64,000 nucleotides of DNA from Palaemon carinicauda (taxonomy: Eukaryota > Arthropoda > Malacostraca > Decapoda > Palaemonidae). A program made the translations under genes and the position numbers. Every line of letters starts with the position of its first letter. The first letter of the stretch is position 1. This document shows, piece by piece, positions 1-9,794 of the stretch. The stretch covers positions 11,926,184-11,990,183 of the forward strand of contig NC_090736.1 of the NCBI RefSeq assembly GCF_036898095.1, in the 5' to 3' direction. Under the pieces are notes generated by a model. That model was given only the letters and a program-made list of their open reading frames with translations, did not search any database and was not told where the DNA came from.

Positions 1-221
1 TATCATGCATTTCCTAAACACGCCAAAAAGCACGATAAAAAATGGCAACCAATGTTTTGTTTACGTTTCTCTGATCATAATGAAGAAACAAACGCATTTT
101 GTGTACACATCTGTGTATAGGTTAGTTTTTGCATCGATTATATTGATTATACAGTATGTTGATTTTGTTATTACCAATGTTTTACTTAATTTTTCTTAGG
201 ACTTCCAAATGAAATGTTTTT

Positions 222-257
222 CTTTATGACGCCGCCTGAAACGACGGCGTCATAAAG
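222..257. repeat. 13-bp perfect inverted repeat (hairpin)
   Basis: CTTTATGACGCCG (222-234) and its exact reverse complement (245-257) are separated by 10 bases. It lies in the 3' noncoding part of Tigger copy 1. Function is unknown; it could form a stem in DNA or RNA. Confidence 0.7.
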
Positions 258-435
258 TACGCTCAGTAAACAACCACGCTCATTAAACAAAGAAGGCATT
301 TAACGCGCATGATGAAAGTGATAAATAATGATATTACTGTAAAAGCTTTTAGAAAATGTTATTACAAATATTATTTACCGGATCTATATAAAATCATACA
401 GTACATACTGTACGTAGCAAAGTGGGAAAACAATT

Positions 436-438
<3 letters not shown>

Positions 439-522
<84 letters not shown>

Positions 523-540
523 GTGAGTGAGTGAGTGAGA
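439..540. repeat. (GA)n microsatellite passing into (GAGT)n
   Basis: About 80 bases of uninterrupted GA followed by GAGT repeats to 540. Both strands translate into artefactual Arg-Glu or Ser-Leu runs that are not genes. Confidence 0.97.
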
Positions 541-851
541 TATATTGATTGATTTTGTTTTACGTACGTAAATGTAAATTTTAAACAAAAAAAATATGAT
601 AGGTTACAACATGTATACTCTTCAGACTTTTAAAACCTTCCCTTTAACTTAATGCATACAGTACTAAACTAAAACAGGCACAATTATTAAAATGTTAGAA
701 TATTAAAGTAAAAAATAAAGATTGTTACTGTACTCACCACGAAAGAAGTTCAAGAAAAACTTGAATGATGATGGCGATGAATTTGCTGCACAGTAGAAAT
801 GATGATGATGAAGCTGATGATGTCTTCTTCTGTGCAGCCAATGATAGTATT

Positions 852-2268
852 TTACGTCTCTTCAGACGGAGGTGTCTTTTCCTGGGACACCTCTTCAACT
901 TCTTCAATTTCTTCCGAAGGCGTACTAGCAGGAGGAACTGGCTCTTTTTTGCGAGGCTGGAAGAACATTGTGATCGGAAGTTGCTGCCGCTGCTTCTTTT
1001 TTCGCTCGAAGAGCATCCTGTAGGGAGTCATGTCTTCATCGATCTTGTTGCAGAATTTCATAGACCGAACCATATCCTCGTCCCACTCTTGCAACATTTC
1101 TTTCACCTCCTTTATATGGTTGCAGACCTTGGCAAGCCGTTCTAATGTTAAGCCCGTTTCTTCGACATTTTCTTGGGTCTCTTCCTGTGTTTCGCTCTCT
1201 TCTTCACTGGCCGATTTTGTCAGGTCTTCTAGGTCAGTTAGCGGCTGGGAATGGCAGTCCAACAACTCGTCGACGTCTTCAGTCGTCATGTCGCCATACC
1301 CGTCACCTCCAATTATGGCAGCCAACTGCACAGATTTGCGTATTGCAGAGTGTTGGATTTCAGACGGAGTAAATCCCTCGTCGTCGTAAACAATCTGGGG
1401 CCACAACTTCTTCCAGCTCGCATTCACGGTTGCAGGTTTCATTTCTTGCAGTGCCTTCTGAATGTTCTGCAGGCACGTGGCTATGGTGTACTGCCGCCAG
1501 TACGCCTTCAAATTAAAATCTTCATCTTCATCTTCTTGGGCAGCATCTACACACGCAACGAGGTCTGCCAAGGTATTCTTCATGTAGAGGGCCTTGAACG
1601 CCCTGATAACCCCTTGGTCCATCGGTTGAATTAATGACGTGGTGTTGGGTGGCAGGAACTCAACCTGAACGCCCTCACGCGACAGGTCAGTTGCGTGTCC
1701 ACCAGCGTTATCCATAAGGAGAAGGATCTTGAATGGCAAGCCCTTCTCTAAGAGATATTGACTGACTTGCGGGATGAAACACTGGTGGAACCAGTTGGAG
1801 GTCAGCATCTTCGTAATCCATGCTTTTGGATTATGCATCCAGTACACGGGAAGGAGATTCTTATTCTTATTTTTCAAAGCGCGAGGATTTTTCGACTTGT
1901 AAATAAGCCCCGGCTTTAGCAAAAATCCAGCAGCATTGCCACACATCACGAGGGTGACGCGATCCTTGAATGCTTTAAAGCCAGAGGCTTTGGCTTCCTC
2001 TTTGAACAGGAAAGTTTGCGACGGCATTTTCTTCCAAAACAAGCCGGTCTCATCCATATTAAACACTTGTTCCGGCTTGTATCCACCTTCGGCGATAATA
2101 TTCTTGAACGTTGGATTCGTTGACTCCAAAATGGCGGGCTGCGGCCGCGTAACTTCTACCGTCTTTTAACATATCGAGAAGCGTCACCTTCTCAGCAATA
2201 GTCATCATCTTTCGGTGGCGTTTAGGCTCACTACCAGCCTTAGTAGAAGCAGAATGCTTGGGAGGCAT
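852..2268 (-). pseudogene. Tigger-like DDE transposase with internally deleted DNA-binding region
   Basis: Transposase of the pogo/Tigger (DDE_1) superfamily, similar to TIGD1-like proteins; it would bind the TIRs and catalyse excision and insertion at TA. The N-terminus starts at an ATG at 2266-2268 and encodes a Lys/Arg-rich start and a psq-type helix-turn-helix (KVTLLDMLKDGRSYAAAARH). Near 2105-2130 this frame is replaced by the catalytic frame, which runs to 852 without a stop and has three acidic catalytic positions: FNMDETGLF, LLLMDNAGGHA and QPMDQGVIRAF. The C-terminus is Glu-rich. The CENPB-type DNA-binding domain normally between the two parts is missing, and the catalytic frame has no in-frame ATG at its start. 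This copy is therefore probably unable to act, although the catalytic core is open. Confidence 0.85.
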
Positions 2269-2551
2269 TGTACAGTAGGGTTTAACAGAAAGTTCAACTT
2301 AAAACAGTCACGCACAGCACAGATTAAAGTTCACAATAACTTAACAACATCTACACAGCGATACGGCGGGAGACAAAGTGACCGCGAATACGTAGATGCT
2401 GCGGGTTGGAGATGCGGGCAAAACACCAATCACAGGCTAGATAACAAAACTCGGGTTCTGATTCGTCATCTATCAGCGCTTGAACCAATCACAACCCGTC
2501 TTATATGCTACGTAGGTTACCAATTCAAAGTACAAGGTACCCCACGTATAC

Positions 2552-2552
2552 A

Positions 2553-2602
<50 letters not shown>

Positions 2603-2682
2603 TGATAATAATAATAATAATGATAATAATAATAATAACAATAATAATTTTAATAACAACAACAACAATAATAATAATAATA
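2552..2682. repeat. (AAT)n microsatellite, imperfect
   Basis: AAT triplets interrupted by AAC and GAT variants, in the 5' noncoding part of Tigger copy 1. Confidence 0.95.
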
Positions 2683-2722
2683 CAGCTTTACGTATGCTAT
2701 TTTACGCTTGTTTTGTTGTAGG

Positions 2723-2727
<5 letters not shown>

Positions 2728-2783
<56 letters not shown>
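2728..2783. repeat. (CT)n microsatellite
   Basis: Uninterrupted CT dinucleotides for about 56 bases, inside Tigger copy 1. The 2784-3170 stretch after it is AT-rich with no gene visible. Confidence 0.96.
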
Positions 2784-2789
<6 letters not shown>

Positions 2790-3289
2790 TTATTCGAGAT
2801 GTGATTTTTGCAACAAAGAATATTATTGGATGCAGTACTACGTACGTATACATACAAAAGATTCATGGAAAAGATGCACATCCATTACATTTGTAGTACA
2901 GTAGTAGCCATCAGCAGCCTTACACCATTCTAATATGGTATGACTGCATCTGATTTGCGTTTCATGTTCGATTTTATTTTACTACGTACTGTATACAGTA
3001 CTGAATTATCGTATGATCACATTCTCTTTTCGTGTTTTATTTCTTTCTGTGCTGAATTATATGTCATATGTAATGCAATGAACAATCAGTAAGAGCAGAT
3101 ATTACTAATTACAGTATTAATGGAATTACAGGTAACGAAATATCGTATTTGGGGTCTTCAGATATCGCGGTATTTTCGAAATTTCCTGAAAATCCGCGAT
3201 ATGTATATATATATATATGGGTTATGAAAATAACCCGCGAAGTGGTGAATCCGCGATGGTCGAACCGCGAAGTAGCGAGGGCTCACTGT

Positions 3290-4014
3290 ACCTTTTCAGA
3301 ACAGCTATCCCATCTTGCCGTAGAGATTCTGAGATGGTCCGAAGTCCACTCGATCACACTAGCGGCTCGCTTCATTCCAGGCAAAAGGAATGTGCTCGCC
3401 GACAGTCTGAGCAGAGCGACACAGATAGTGAGTACCGAGTGGTCTTTCGATCCTCAAGTAGCCAACAAAGTCCTGACTTTGTAAGGTTCCCGACGGTGGA
3501 TCTGTTCGCCACAGCGCTGAACTTCAAGCTGCCGCTGTACTGCTCCCCAGTCCTGGACCCCAAGGCTCTCTGGCAGGATGCCTTCCAGCAACGGTGGGAC
3601 AACATCGATTTGTATGCCCCGTTCTGTCTGATGAGGAGGGTGCTCAACAAGACCAGAATATCGGTCAATCTATCAATGACCCTGATAGCTCCGCTATGGC
3701 ATCACGCAGAATGGTTCCCGGACCTTCTGCAACTCCTCATGGAGGTTCCGAGAGAACTCCCTCCACGTCACGAGCTACTCAAACAACCACACGCCAACAT
3801 CTTCCACAATGCTGTAGCTTCGCTTCGGCTTCACGCCTGGAGACTATCCAGCATCTCCTCACTGAGAGAGGATTTTCGCAACAAGTTGCGAACAGGATGT
3901 CTGGTCACCTGCGCAAGTCATCCGCAGGGGTCTACCAGGCGAAGTGGCGAGTCTTCTGTGGTTGGTGTCGTGGAAGGGGTATCTCTCCACTCGATGCCAC
4001 TATTCCAGCAATAG
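3290..4014 (+). pseudogene. DIRS RNase H C-terminus plus methyltransferase-like region (element H)
   Basis: Starts mid-domain at the Tigger insertion, equivalent to the RNase H YINKHGG motif of element D. The frame shows FSEQLSHLAVEILRW and the RNase H tail NVLADSLSR, then hits a stop at 3482-3484 where element D has a Trp codon. A one-base deletion just after (near 3490) shifts the frame. The rest (DLFATALNFKLPLYCSPV and onward to 4014) is the conserved post-RNase H segment of DIRS proteins, which resembles degenerate adenine methyltransferases. Not functional as it stands. Confidence 0.8.
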
Positions 4015-4878
4015 CGGAGTTCCTCGTGTATTTGCGGGAGGAAATGCGCCTTTGTCTCGGCAGTGAAAGGCTATCGCTCAGCCTAAAGTCTTGCCTTCAG
4101 GCTTAAAGGAATGGACATTTCTTCCTCGCTGGAACTTTCCCTTCTCATACGAAGTTATGAACTTACCTGCCCTCAATCGGAAGTGAGACCTCCTCCATGG
4201 AACGTGGTTCGAGTTCTCAGGTCTCTGAAGAGACCTCCCTACGAACCATTACGCCAGGCTTCAGATCGCCACCTTACCTGGAAGACGGTTTTCCTGCTAG
4301 CATTAGCCTCGGCCAAGCGAGTCGGTGAACTGCATGGTCTCTCGTACGACATCACCCATTCAAGGGGATGGGGGGAGGTAACGTTCAGATTCGTCCCTGA
4401 GTTTGTTGCCAAGACTCATATTTCGGGAGTGCCGGACCCTAGGTTCGACTCTTTCCAGGTTTCGAGTCTTCGTTCTGTAACAGATGACCCAGACCATCTC
4501 CTGTGCCCAGTGAGGAGTCTGAGGTTGTATCTTAAAAGAACAGCTGCAGTTCGTCCCCAGATGCAAGCCTTGTTCGTGAGCACTGGGAAAACGAAGAGGA
4601 GGGTCACCAGGAATACTACCTCGGCCTGGATTCGCAAGGTAATACATCTGGCCTTAAATCCTGACCCTTCTCTGTCACGTCGCCCTAGAGCGCATGATGT
4701 TAGGGGCATAGCTACGTCCCTGGTCTTCAAGAAAAATTATTCAGTGACGCAGGTCCTACAAGCCGGGGTGTGGAAGCGTCAGACCACCTTCACGGCCCAC
4801 TACCTGCAAGACATGACACACAGGAGGCTCGATACGTTCTCTATCGGCCCTGTGGTGGCTGCACAACAGCTGGTCTAA
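3696..4878 (+). pseudogene. DIRS tyrosine recombinase (element H)
   Basis: YR integrase of a DIRS element, which would join circular element DNA to the genome through a 3'-phosphotyrosine. The likely ATG is at 3696 and overlaps the end of the RNase H frame. Near 4053 two bases are missing relative to element D (GCGCCTTTGTCTCGG versus GCGCCTTTCAGTCTCGG), so the N-terminal part ends at 4106. From 4111 the second frame carries the catalytic core: the Arg in LASAKRVGELHG, HDVRGIATS (HxxR) and the Tyr in FTAHYLQD, finishing in VVAAQQLV. All four core catalytic residues are present, unlike in element D, but the reading frame is broken once. Confidence 0.85.
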
Positions 4879-5355
4879 CCTCAGGCTCCTTAATGGACAA
4901 GTAGCAGAAGGTTGAGGGCATTGTTACCCGATTTTAGTCTGCGTGAATGAAAAGATCTGTCTGGCCGTTATTCTTTTCTTCATCCTCTCCTCCCTTGGAG
5001 AAAGCAGCATCCTGGGTTCTCTGCACAGCTGACCTTGAACCACGGCAGGTAAACCATGCTCCCTTGTGTTCCTAGTATTAAGTGTAATACTGTCATGTCC
5101 CCATACCCTGACGAGGTGGTATTGGGAGAGTCCTAGCCTAGATTTCCATCTGAAGAACTCCAGGTCAACTTCTTAGGACGAGTCACTTCCTCACCTTCAC
5201 ACACAGCTTATGTAGGCCGCAGCAGTTACACAGCATGCTAGTGAGGAGCAGGGACTCCTTATTTCTTGAATACTTACAGACTCGAATATGGAGTCCTCGG
5301 GCAAGCCAAAGCCAGTATGGCAGGGACTTACCTCCCTTCCTAAGGGTTAAGTCAC

Positions 5356-5455
5356 CCCATGTAAATAGCGTTGTTTTGTATTTCAGTTACGGAACAAATG
5401 ACAAATTCGTAGATAATTTGTATTTTTCCTAACTATACAAACCTTAGCTATTTAC
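5356..5455 (+). repeat. Internal complementary region (ICR) of DIRS H
   Basis: The first half (to GTTACGGAACAAATG) is the reverse complement of a family-2 left outer end. The second half (ACAAATTCGTAGATAATTTG onward) is the reverse complement of the element's own right outer end at 5646-5693. In DIRS elements such a fused copy templates end regeneration and circle formation. Confidence 0.8.
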
Positions 5456-5501
5456 ACATATTTGCACGCCAGCCCTGTCCCCCAGGATAAGTCCTACCTC
5501 T

Positions 5502-5693
5502 AAGCAAAGTGAAGCACTCACGGGTGTGTGTGAAGGGGGGGGGGGGGGGGTTTAGCAAGCTACCCCTCCCTAGCGGGGAAACCCTCGTTAAAATTCTAAT
5601 GGCTCGTCATTCAGCTACACCGAAGTAATTACCCCATGTAGATAGCTAAGGTTTGTATAGTTAGGAAAAATACAAATTATCTACGAATTTGTC
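5502..5693 (+). repeat. Right ITR and outer end of DIRS H
   Basis: Reverse complement of a family-2 left ITR: GCAAAGTGA, a G-rich tract with a run of 16 or more G, CCCTCGTTAAAATTCTAATG, GGCTCGTCATT, then the right outer end with GGTTTGTATAGTTAGG to TTTGTC. The left partner is outside the window; the repeat is recognised by comparison with element D. Confidence 0.8.
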
Positions 5694-5699
5694 ATATTT

Positions 5700-5880
5700 G
5701 GGTTTGTTCTGGCACCAAATACAAACCTTTCAGCTATTTACCATGTGCTGTAGATACATTTCGGTGACAGCAGAAACTAGCCGCAAAACATTTAGTGAGG
5801 TGTTACTCCCCTCCACTGGTTAGCAGTAGGTAGACCCACCACTCTGCTCACACATGTAGTAGCCAACAGAAGTCACTTTG
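5700..5880 (+). repeat. Fragment resembling a DIRS left terminus (third variant)
   Basis: Starts with ACCAAATACAAACCTTTCAG followed by CTATTTACC, then thymine-rich and CT-rich stretches. This is the same order as a family-2 left end (AAATACAAACCACGCTATTTA). It directly follows the right end of DIRS H and runs into LINE sequence. I infer a truncated terminus of another DIRS copy; it is too short and divergent to be sure. Confidence 0.35.
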
Positions 5881-5894
5881 TAATTTGGTTGGGA

Positions 5895-6780
5895 GGAGAG
5901 CAGACATTGTTGGTTTTCCTCCCTGTTTATGGTTTAAGAACCATAATAAAGAACCAACTGGGATCAGTACTTAGTCCATTAATTTTTGATATAGTATTAG
6001 ATGTTATGACTGAAGAAGTTAGGGAGGTAGTGCCTTGGGACTTATTGGTTGCAGATGATATAGTTTTATGTGGAGAGAAGGGAAGACTTGAAAATTAAGT
6101 CAGAAAGGTGGAGAGGAGCACTGGAGGAATGGAATGAGTATAAGCAGGTCCAAGACAGGAGAAGAAATATAGTAGCCAAGTTTAAGTTCCTGAGATCCAT
6201 AATCGGTGCTGGCCGGAAGTAAGGAAGAAGTTAAACACTATATACAGGCAGGCTGGAACAACTGGAGAGCGGCCTCTGGAGTCTTTGTGACAGAGTGCCG
6301 CTAAAATTTAAGGAAAAATTCCACTAGACGGTCGTAAGGACAGCAATGCTCGATGGTACAGAGACAGTAAGCCTCAGGAAAACTGATGAGAAAAAGATCC
6401 ATGTAGTAGAAATGAGAATGTTTAGGTGAATGTCTGAAGTGACAAGAAAGGGTAGAATTAGGAATGACTACATCAGAGGATCAAGAAAAGTTTTTTGGAA
6501 ATATCAAAAAGTGTAAGAAGGAAGATTGAGATGGTATGGACATCTACAGAGGAGGGAGGAAAATCATGAGGGGAGACATAATATAGGAATTGAAGTTCAA
6601 GGTAGAAGAAGGGGAAGACCAAAGAGAAGATGGAGGGACAGTATACAGGAGGACTTGAGAGAAGGGAATTAATGAAGCTGAGGCGCAAAATAGAAATGGA
6701 TGGAAAAAGCTCGTTCGAAACGGCGACCTCATATAGAAATGGGAATAAGCCAGAGTAGAAGAATAAAGAACCAACTTGCA
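5895..6780 (+). pseudogene. LINE reverse transcriptase C-terminal fragment
   Basis: Remnant of a non-LTR retrotransposon RT. It shows QLGSVLSPLIFDIVLDVMTE and a catalytic box VADDIVLCGE (ADD) at about 5960-6080. Further frames show weak similarity to the thumb and C-terminal region, ending in a RGRP-type motif near 6610 (RKKGKTKEKM) and EAEAQNRNGWKKLV-like residues near 6670-6715. Several stops and frameshifts are present. It is 5' truncated; no poly(A) or target duplication was found. Clade not assigned. Confidence 0.7.
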
Positions 6781-7882
6781 TAAAAATTTTGATTTTCTTT
6801 TTCCTTCAATACAGAAGGGTTTCCGTGAGTGTTACAGTTTACTGTAAGACACTTTCCTACTTCTTGCTTTCATTCCTATAACTTCGTTGTAAGAATGAGA
6901 GTAGAGGCTGGCAGAATTAACCTGCACCAGGTGTATGCCGACTTTCCCTTCTGAGAGAGAGTTGCTCTTCACCAACCACTGTCCAGCAATCTCCCTGCTT
7001 ACAGGGAGGATTGCCGACAAAAGAATAGATGTTGATCGCCGTTTCCCACCTGTGGGAGAGATGGTCTTCGCCTAATAATTACCCCTTCGATGGATTCCTC
7101 TGAAGGGAATAGATTCGTCCATTCCCCGCAAGTTCTACGGAGCTTGACAGAGAAGGAGTTAGGTGCCTGCGTGTAGTACCTACTCTTCGCCATTGTACCC
7201 TTGGTACATATCAACCTTCTTGAGCAATTTCCTCTGAGGTCATTGCCGCAGATGGTGATGCCTGCCCAAATGCTGCCTTTCCCATCGTGCCCCAGGGTAA
7301 GAGTCTCTTGAACATCGTCTTTTTGGTGTCGTTGCCGCAGATGGTGATGCCTGCCGCCTCTTCCATCAATGAGTCAGAGACACAACAAAGCTCTTGGAAC
7401 TTTGAGGCCAAACACTTTGTGATGTGACTCATGGTTTGTAACCTCTTAAAAAGGGAGGTACCTCTTGTAGACTATATCCTTTCAGGGTTATTACCTACAT
7501 TGTACCTCTTTGAGACACAACAAAGTTCATGGAGCGCTATGAGGGACTTGAGCCTCATGGTTTCAAACTCGTACAAGGGAGAAACTTCTGTCCTTTGACA
7601 AGAGAATGACGAGCCTAGCACGATTATCCCTCGCCCAATGAGGTTATGGTCCAAAGAGCTCAGAGCTCTAACGTCTACGAGCTTACCTACTCGCTTGCCC
7701 TCACTAGGAGTTCAATGCCCACACAGCTACGTGCTAGAACTATCTATAGCCTCAACATACAGTTGAGGGAGTTTAGTGCATGGTCCATCCTTAACGCTTA
7801 ATACCTGACTCGTCCACTGGGGGCTTGTTGTATAGCGCAAGTACAGTGAGAACATTGCAGATCTCAATTCGATGCATCTTAT
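6781..7882. other. Unassigned stretch with short internal duplications
   Basis: No convincing gene on either strand. Two short direct repeats are visible: TTGCCGCAGATGGTGATGCC at about 7242 and 7333 (roughly 91 bases apart), and GAGACACAACAAAG at about 7376 and 7512. It may be a decayed DIRS ORF1-like region, because similar degenerate duplications occur inside element E, but I cannot show it. Confidence 0.5.
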
Positions 7883-8305
7883 TACAGTGAACCCTCGCTA
7901 CTTCGCGGTTCGACCATCGCGGATTCACCACTTCGCGGATTTTTTTCATAACCCATATATATATACATATTGGTAATAACAAAATCAACATACTGTACTG
8001 AATAATCAATATAATCGATGCAAAAACTAACCTATACACAGATGTGTACAGTAAATGCGTTTGTTTCTTCATTATGATCAGAGAAACGTAAACAAAACAT
8101 TGGTTGCCATTTTTTATCGTGCTTTTTGGCGTGTTTAGGAAACGCATGATATAAAATCGCCTTTAATATTTGTGCCTGTTTTAGTTTAGGGTACTGTAGT
8201 ACATGCATTAAGTGTTCTGTACATTAAAGGGTAGTTTGTTAACAGTACTACGTACAAGGGAAGGTTTTAAAAGTCTGAATATACATTTTTAAATATTTAA
8301 CTTAG

Positions 8306-8455
8306 CCGGTGAATATATAATAGCTGACGCTCCGGCGGCTCGACAGAAAAACACAAAAACTCGCGAGCGATCGCTATGAAGGTTGCGGGTGTGCCCACCA
8401 GCGCCAACTATCGGCCAGATACCGCATATACATGTAAACAGCTCCAATTCTTCTC
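8306..8455 (+). repeat. Left ITR of DIRS A
   Basis: About 150 bases from CCGGTGAATATATAATAGC to CCAATTCTTCTC, almost perfectly complementary to 14599-14749. The outer-end sequence (8284-8305) differs between left and right ends, as expected for DIRS. Confidence 0.92.
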
Positions 8456-8889
8456 TGTCGGTCTGATCGACAAGACGTACCATTACTCGCTGTTAACCTG
8501 GAGTTTTTCAACAGTCTTGGTGAAGTACTTCCTTTTGGTTTGAGCTTTCGCAGTGCAGGTGTTTTATCGTCAACTTAAACTCTTGAACTCTTTTTTGGAT
8601 AGATTTAATTGTTGATGACTTTGGATTGTTTTTTGGACTTTCTTTGACTTTTCAAAATGGCCGACCCTTCCCTTAGTACGGAAGTGTTTTTTAGGCTTTT
8701 AGCAATTATCTTATCACGTTATAAATTGTTGTTGTTAATTATAGATTTTCCTCTATATATTTTATATCTCACCCGCCTTTATTAGGCCTCTTCGATTAGC
8801 TTTCCATTTATAATAAACATCAAGATAAATTTTAATGATTTGTTTATATGCGGCCTTACCTATTCCTCCCCTAATCCGAGAGTAGGCGG

Positions 8890-8927
8890 TCCTAACTTGG
8901 AAACCGAAGTTAAACAACGTTGAGCCC
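8890..8927 (+). other. 5S rRNA-like short segment
   Basis: AACCGAAGTTAAACAACGTT followed by GAGCCC resembles the conserved internal part of animal 5S rRNA (ACCGAAGTTAAGCAACGTCG), with about three mismatches in 24. Only this part is present, so it is not a 5S gene. A 5S-derived (SINE3-like) relic is one reading, chance another. Element C has the same stretch at about 40470-40497. Confidence 0.4.
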
Positions 8928-9315
8928 TTTCAACTTTTATTTTCGTTAATAACTCTTACAGAGCAAATGATTTAAAACTTATTAAATGAATATTTTTTAG
9001 TAGATATTTTATGAAAGATTTTCTTTGAATAGTCTTAGTGCTGTTTCAAAGATGAACTAACGTTTGGTTTATTTATGCTACGCAGTTTGCGCTCTATCGT
9101 TACGATAGAGAAAGAGAGAATCACGGTTTCACTTTGCAGAAAGAGTAAATCGATTCTGACGTTTTGTTCATTCTTCTTTCAAACTGAAATGTTTTAAATA
9201 CTAATTTAAAGGAACTTGTTAATTTTCAATTTCTTAGTCCTTTCAGTTTTTTCCTTTGATCAAATAACCTGTTTATTGACGAAGGGTAAGTGGGCTTTTC
9301 TCTTCTGTGTGAAAT

Positions 9316-9318
<3 letters not shown>

Positions 9319-9367
<49 letters not shown>
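9319..9367. repeat. (GA)n microsatellite
   Basis: About 48 bases of GA inside the foreign block of DIRS A. Element C has a shorter GA run at the same place (40871-40890). Confidence 0.95.
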
Positions 9368-9794
9368 GGAGAGGAAGAGAGAACGTTCCGATCTTTATTC
9401 TCGTCCTAAGCGAGTAACGTTGTTCTCGAGTCAGTTTTTTTACTCTCGTCCCAAGTCTCTGTACGGGGAGAAAGGATTAAACGTTTTTAGTTTTTATTCT
9501 CGTCCCAAGGCACTGTACGGTGAGAGATTGAAAACGTAGTTTTTAATGAACTAGTGTTTAGTCTCCTCCCCAGTCAATGATCCTTTTAACTTTATATATT
9601 TCCGTTTTATTCGATATATATGTTTACTGTTTTCTTGCTTGTATTAATGTGCTTACATTATACGACTTATTTCGCAATTATAACCTTTTGAGGTAGGGGA
9701 GAATTGCGTGCTTCAGGTAGAAATCAGTTTTTATTCATGCCTAATGTGAAATTATTGAAAAATTCGATTTCAGTGAAGTAAGTGCAAAAACAGA

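Larger units (their letters stand above)
1..3288 (-). mobile_element. Tigger/pogo DNA transposon copy 1 (5' end to the right, 3' end beyond window)
   Basis: A cut-and-paste transposon of the pogo/Tigger group, read on the - strand. Its 5' terminal inverted repeat ends at 3288; read on the - strand it begins CAGTGAGCCCTCGCTAC, followed by a TA dinucleotide (3289-3290), the target of this superfamily. The transposase gene lies at 852-2268, with noncoding flanks full of microsatellites. Positions 1-185 match, inverted, 7970-8155 of a second copy, and 600-690 match about 8160-8290 of it, so both belong to the element. Directly right of the TA, the RNase H reading frame of DIRS element H resumes, so the Tigger sits inside that element. 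The other TIR must lie left of the window. Confidence 0.8.
3289..5693 (+). mobile_element. DIRS element H, 3' part (family 2)
   Basis: The 3' third of a DIRS-order retrotransposon closely related to element D. It begins at the TA where Tigger copy 1 inserted; the equivalent intact site is GGAGGTACCTTTTCAG near 28399. It carries the end of the RNase H/methyltransferase-like region, the YR gene, about 480 bases of 3' noncoding DNA (4880-5355), the ICR and the right ITR with outer end. The element's 5' part should lie left of the Tigger, beyond the window. Small frameshifts break both genes. Confidence 0.85.

Noticed and set aside
309..588. Open frames on both strands with Arg-Glu or Ser-Leu runs
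   Set aside because: They are translations of the (GA)n microsatellite; the same applies to frames around 2505-2896 over (AAT)n and (CT)n and at 9216-9539.
8890..8927. A functional 5S rRNA gene
   Set aside because: Only about 25-30 bases resemble 5S; the 5' and 3' stems and a terminator are absent.
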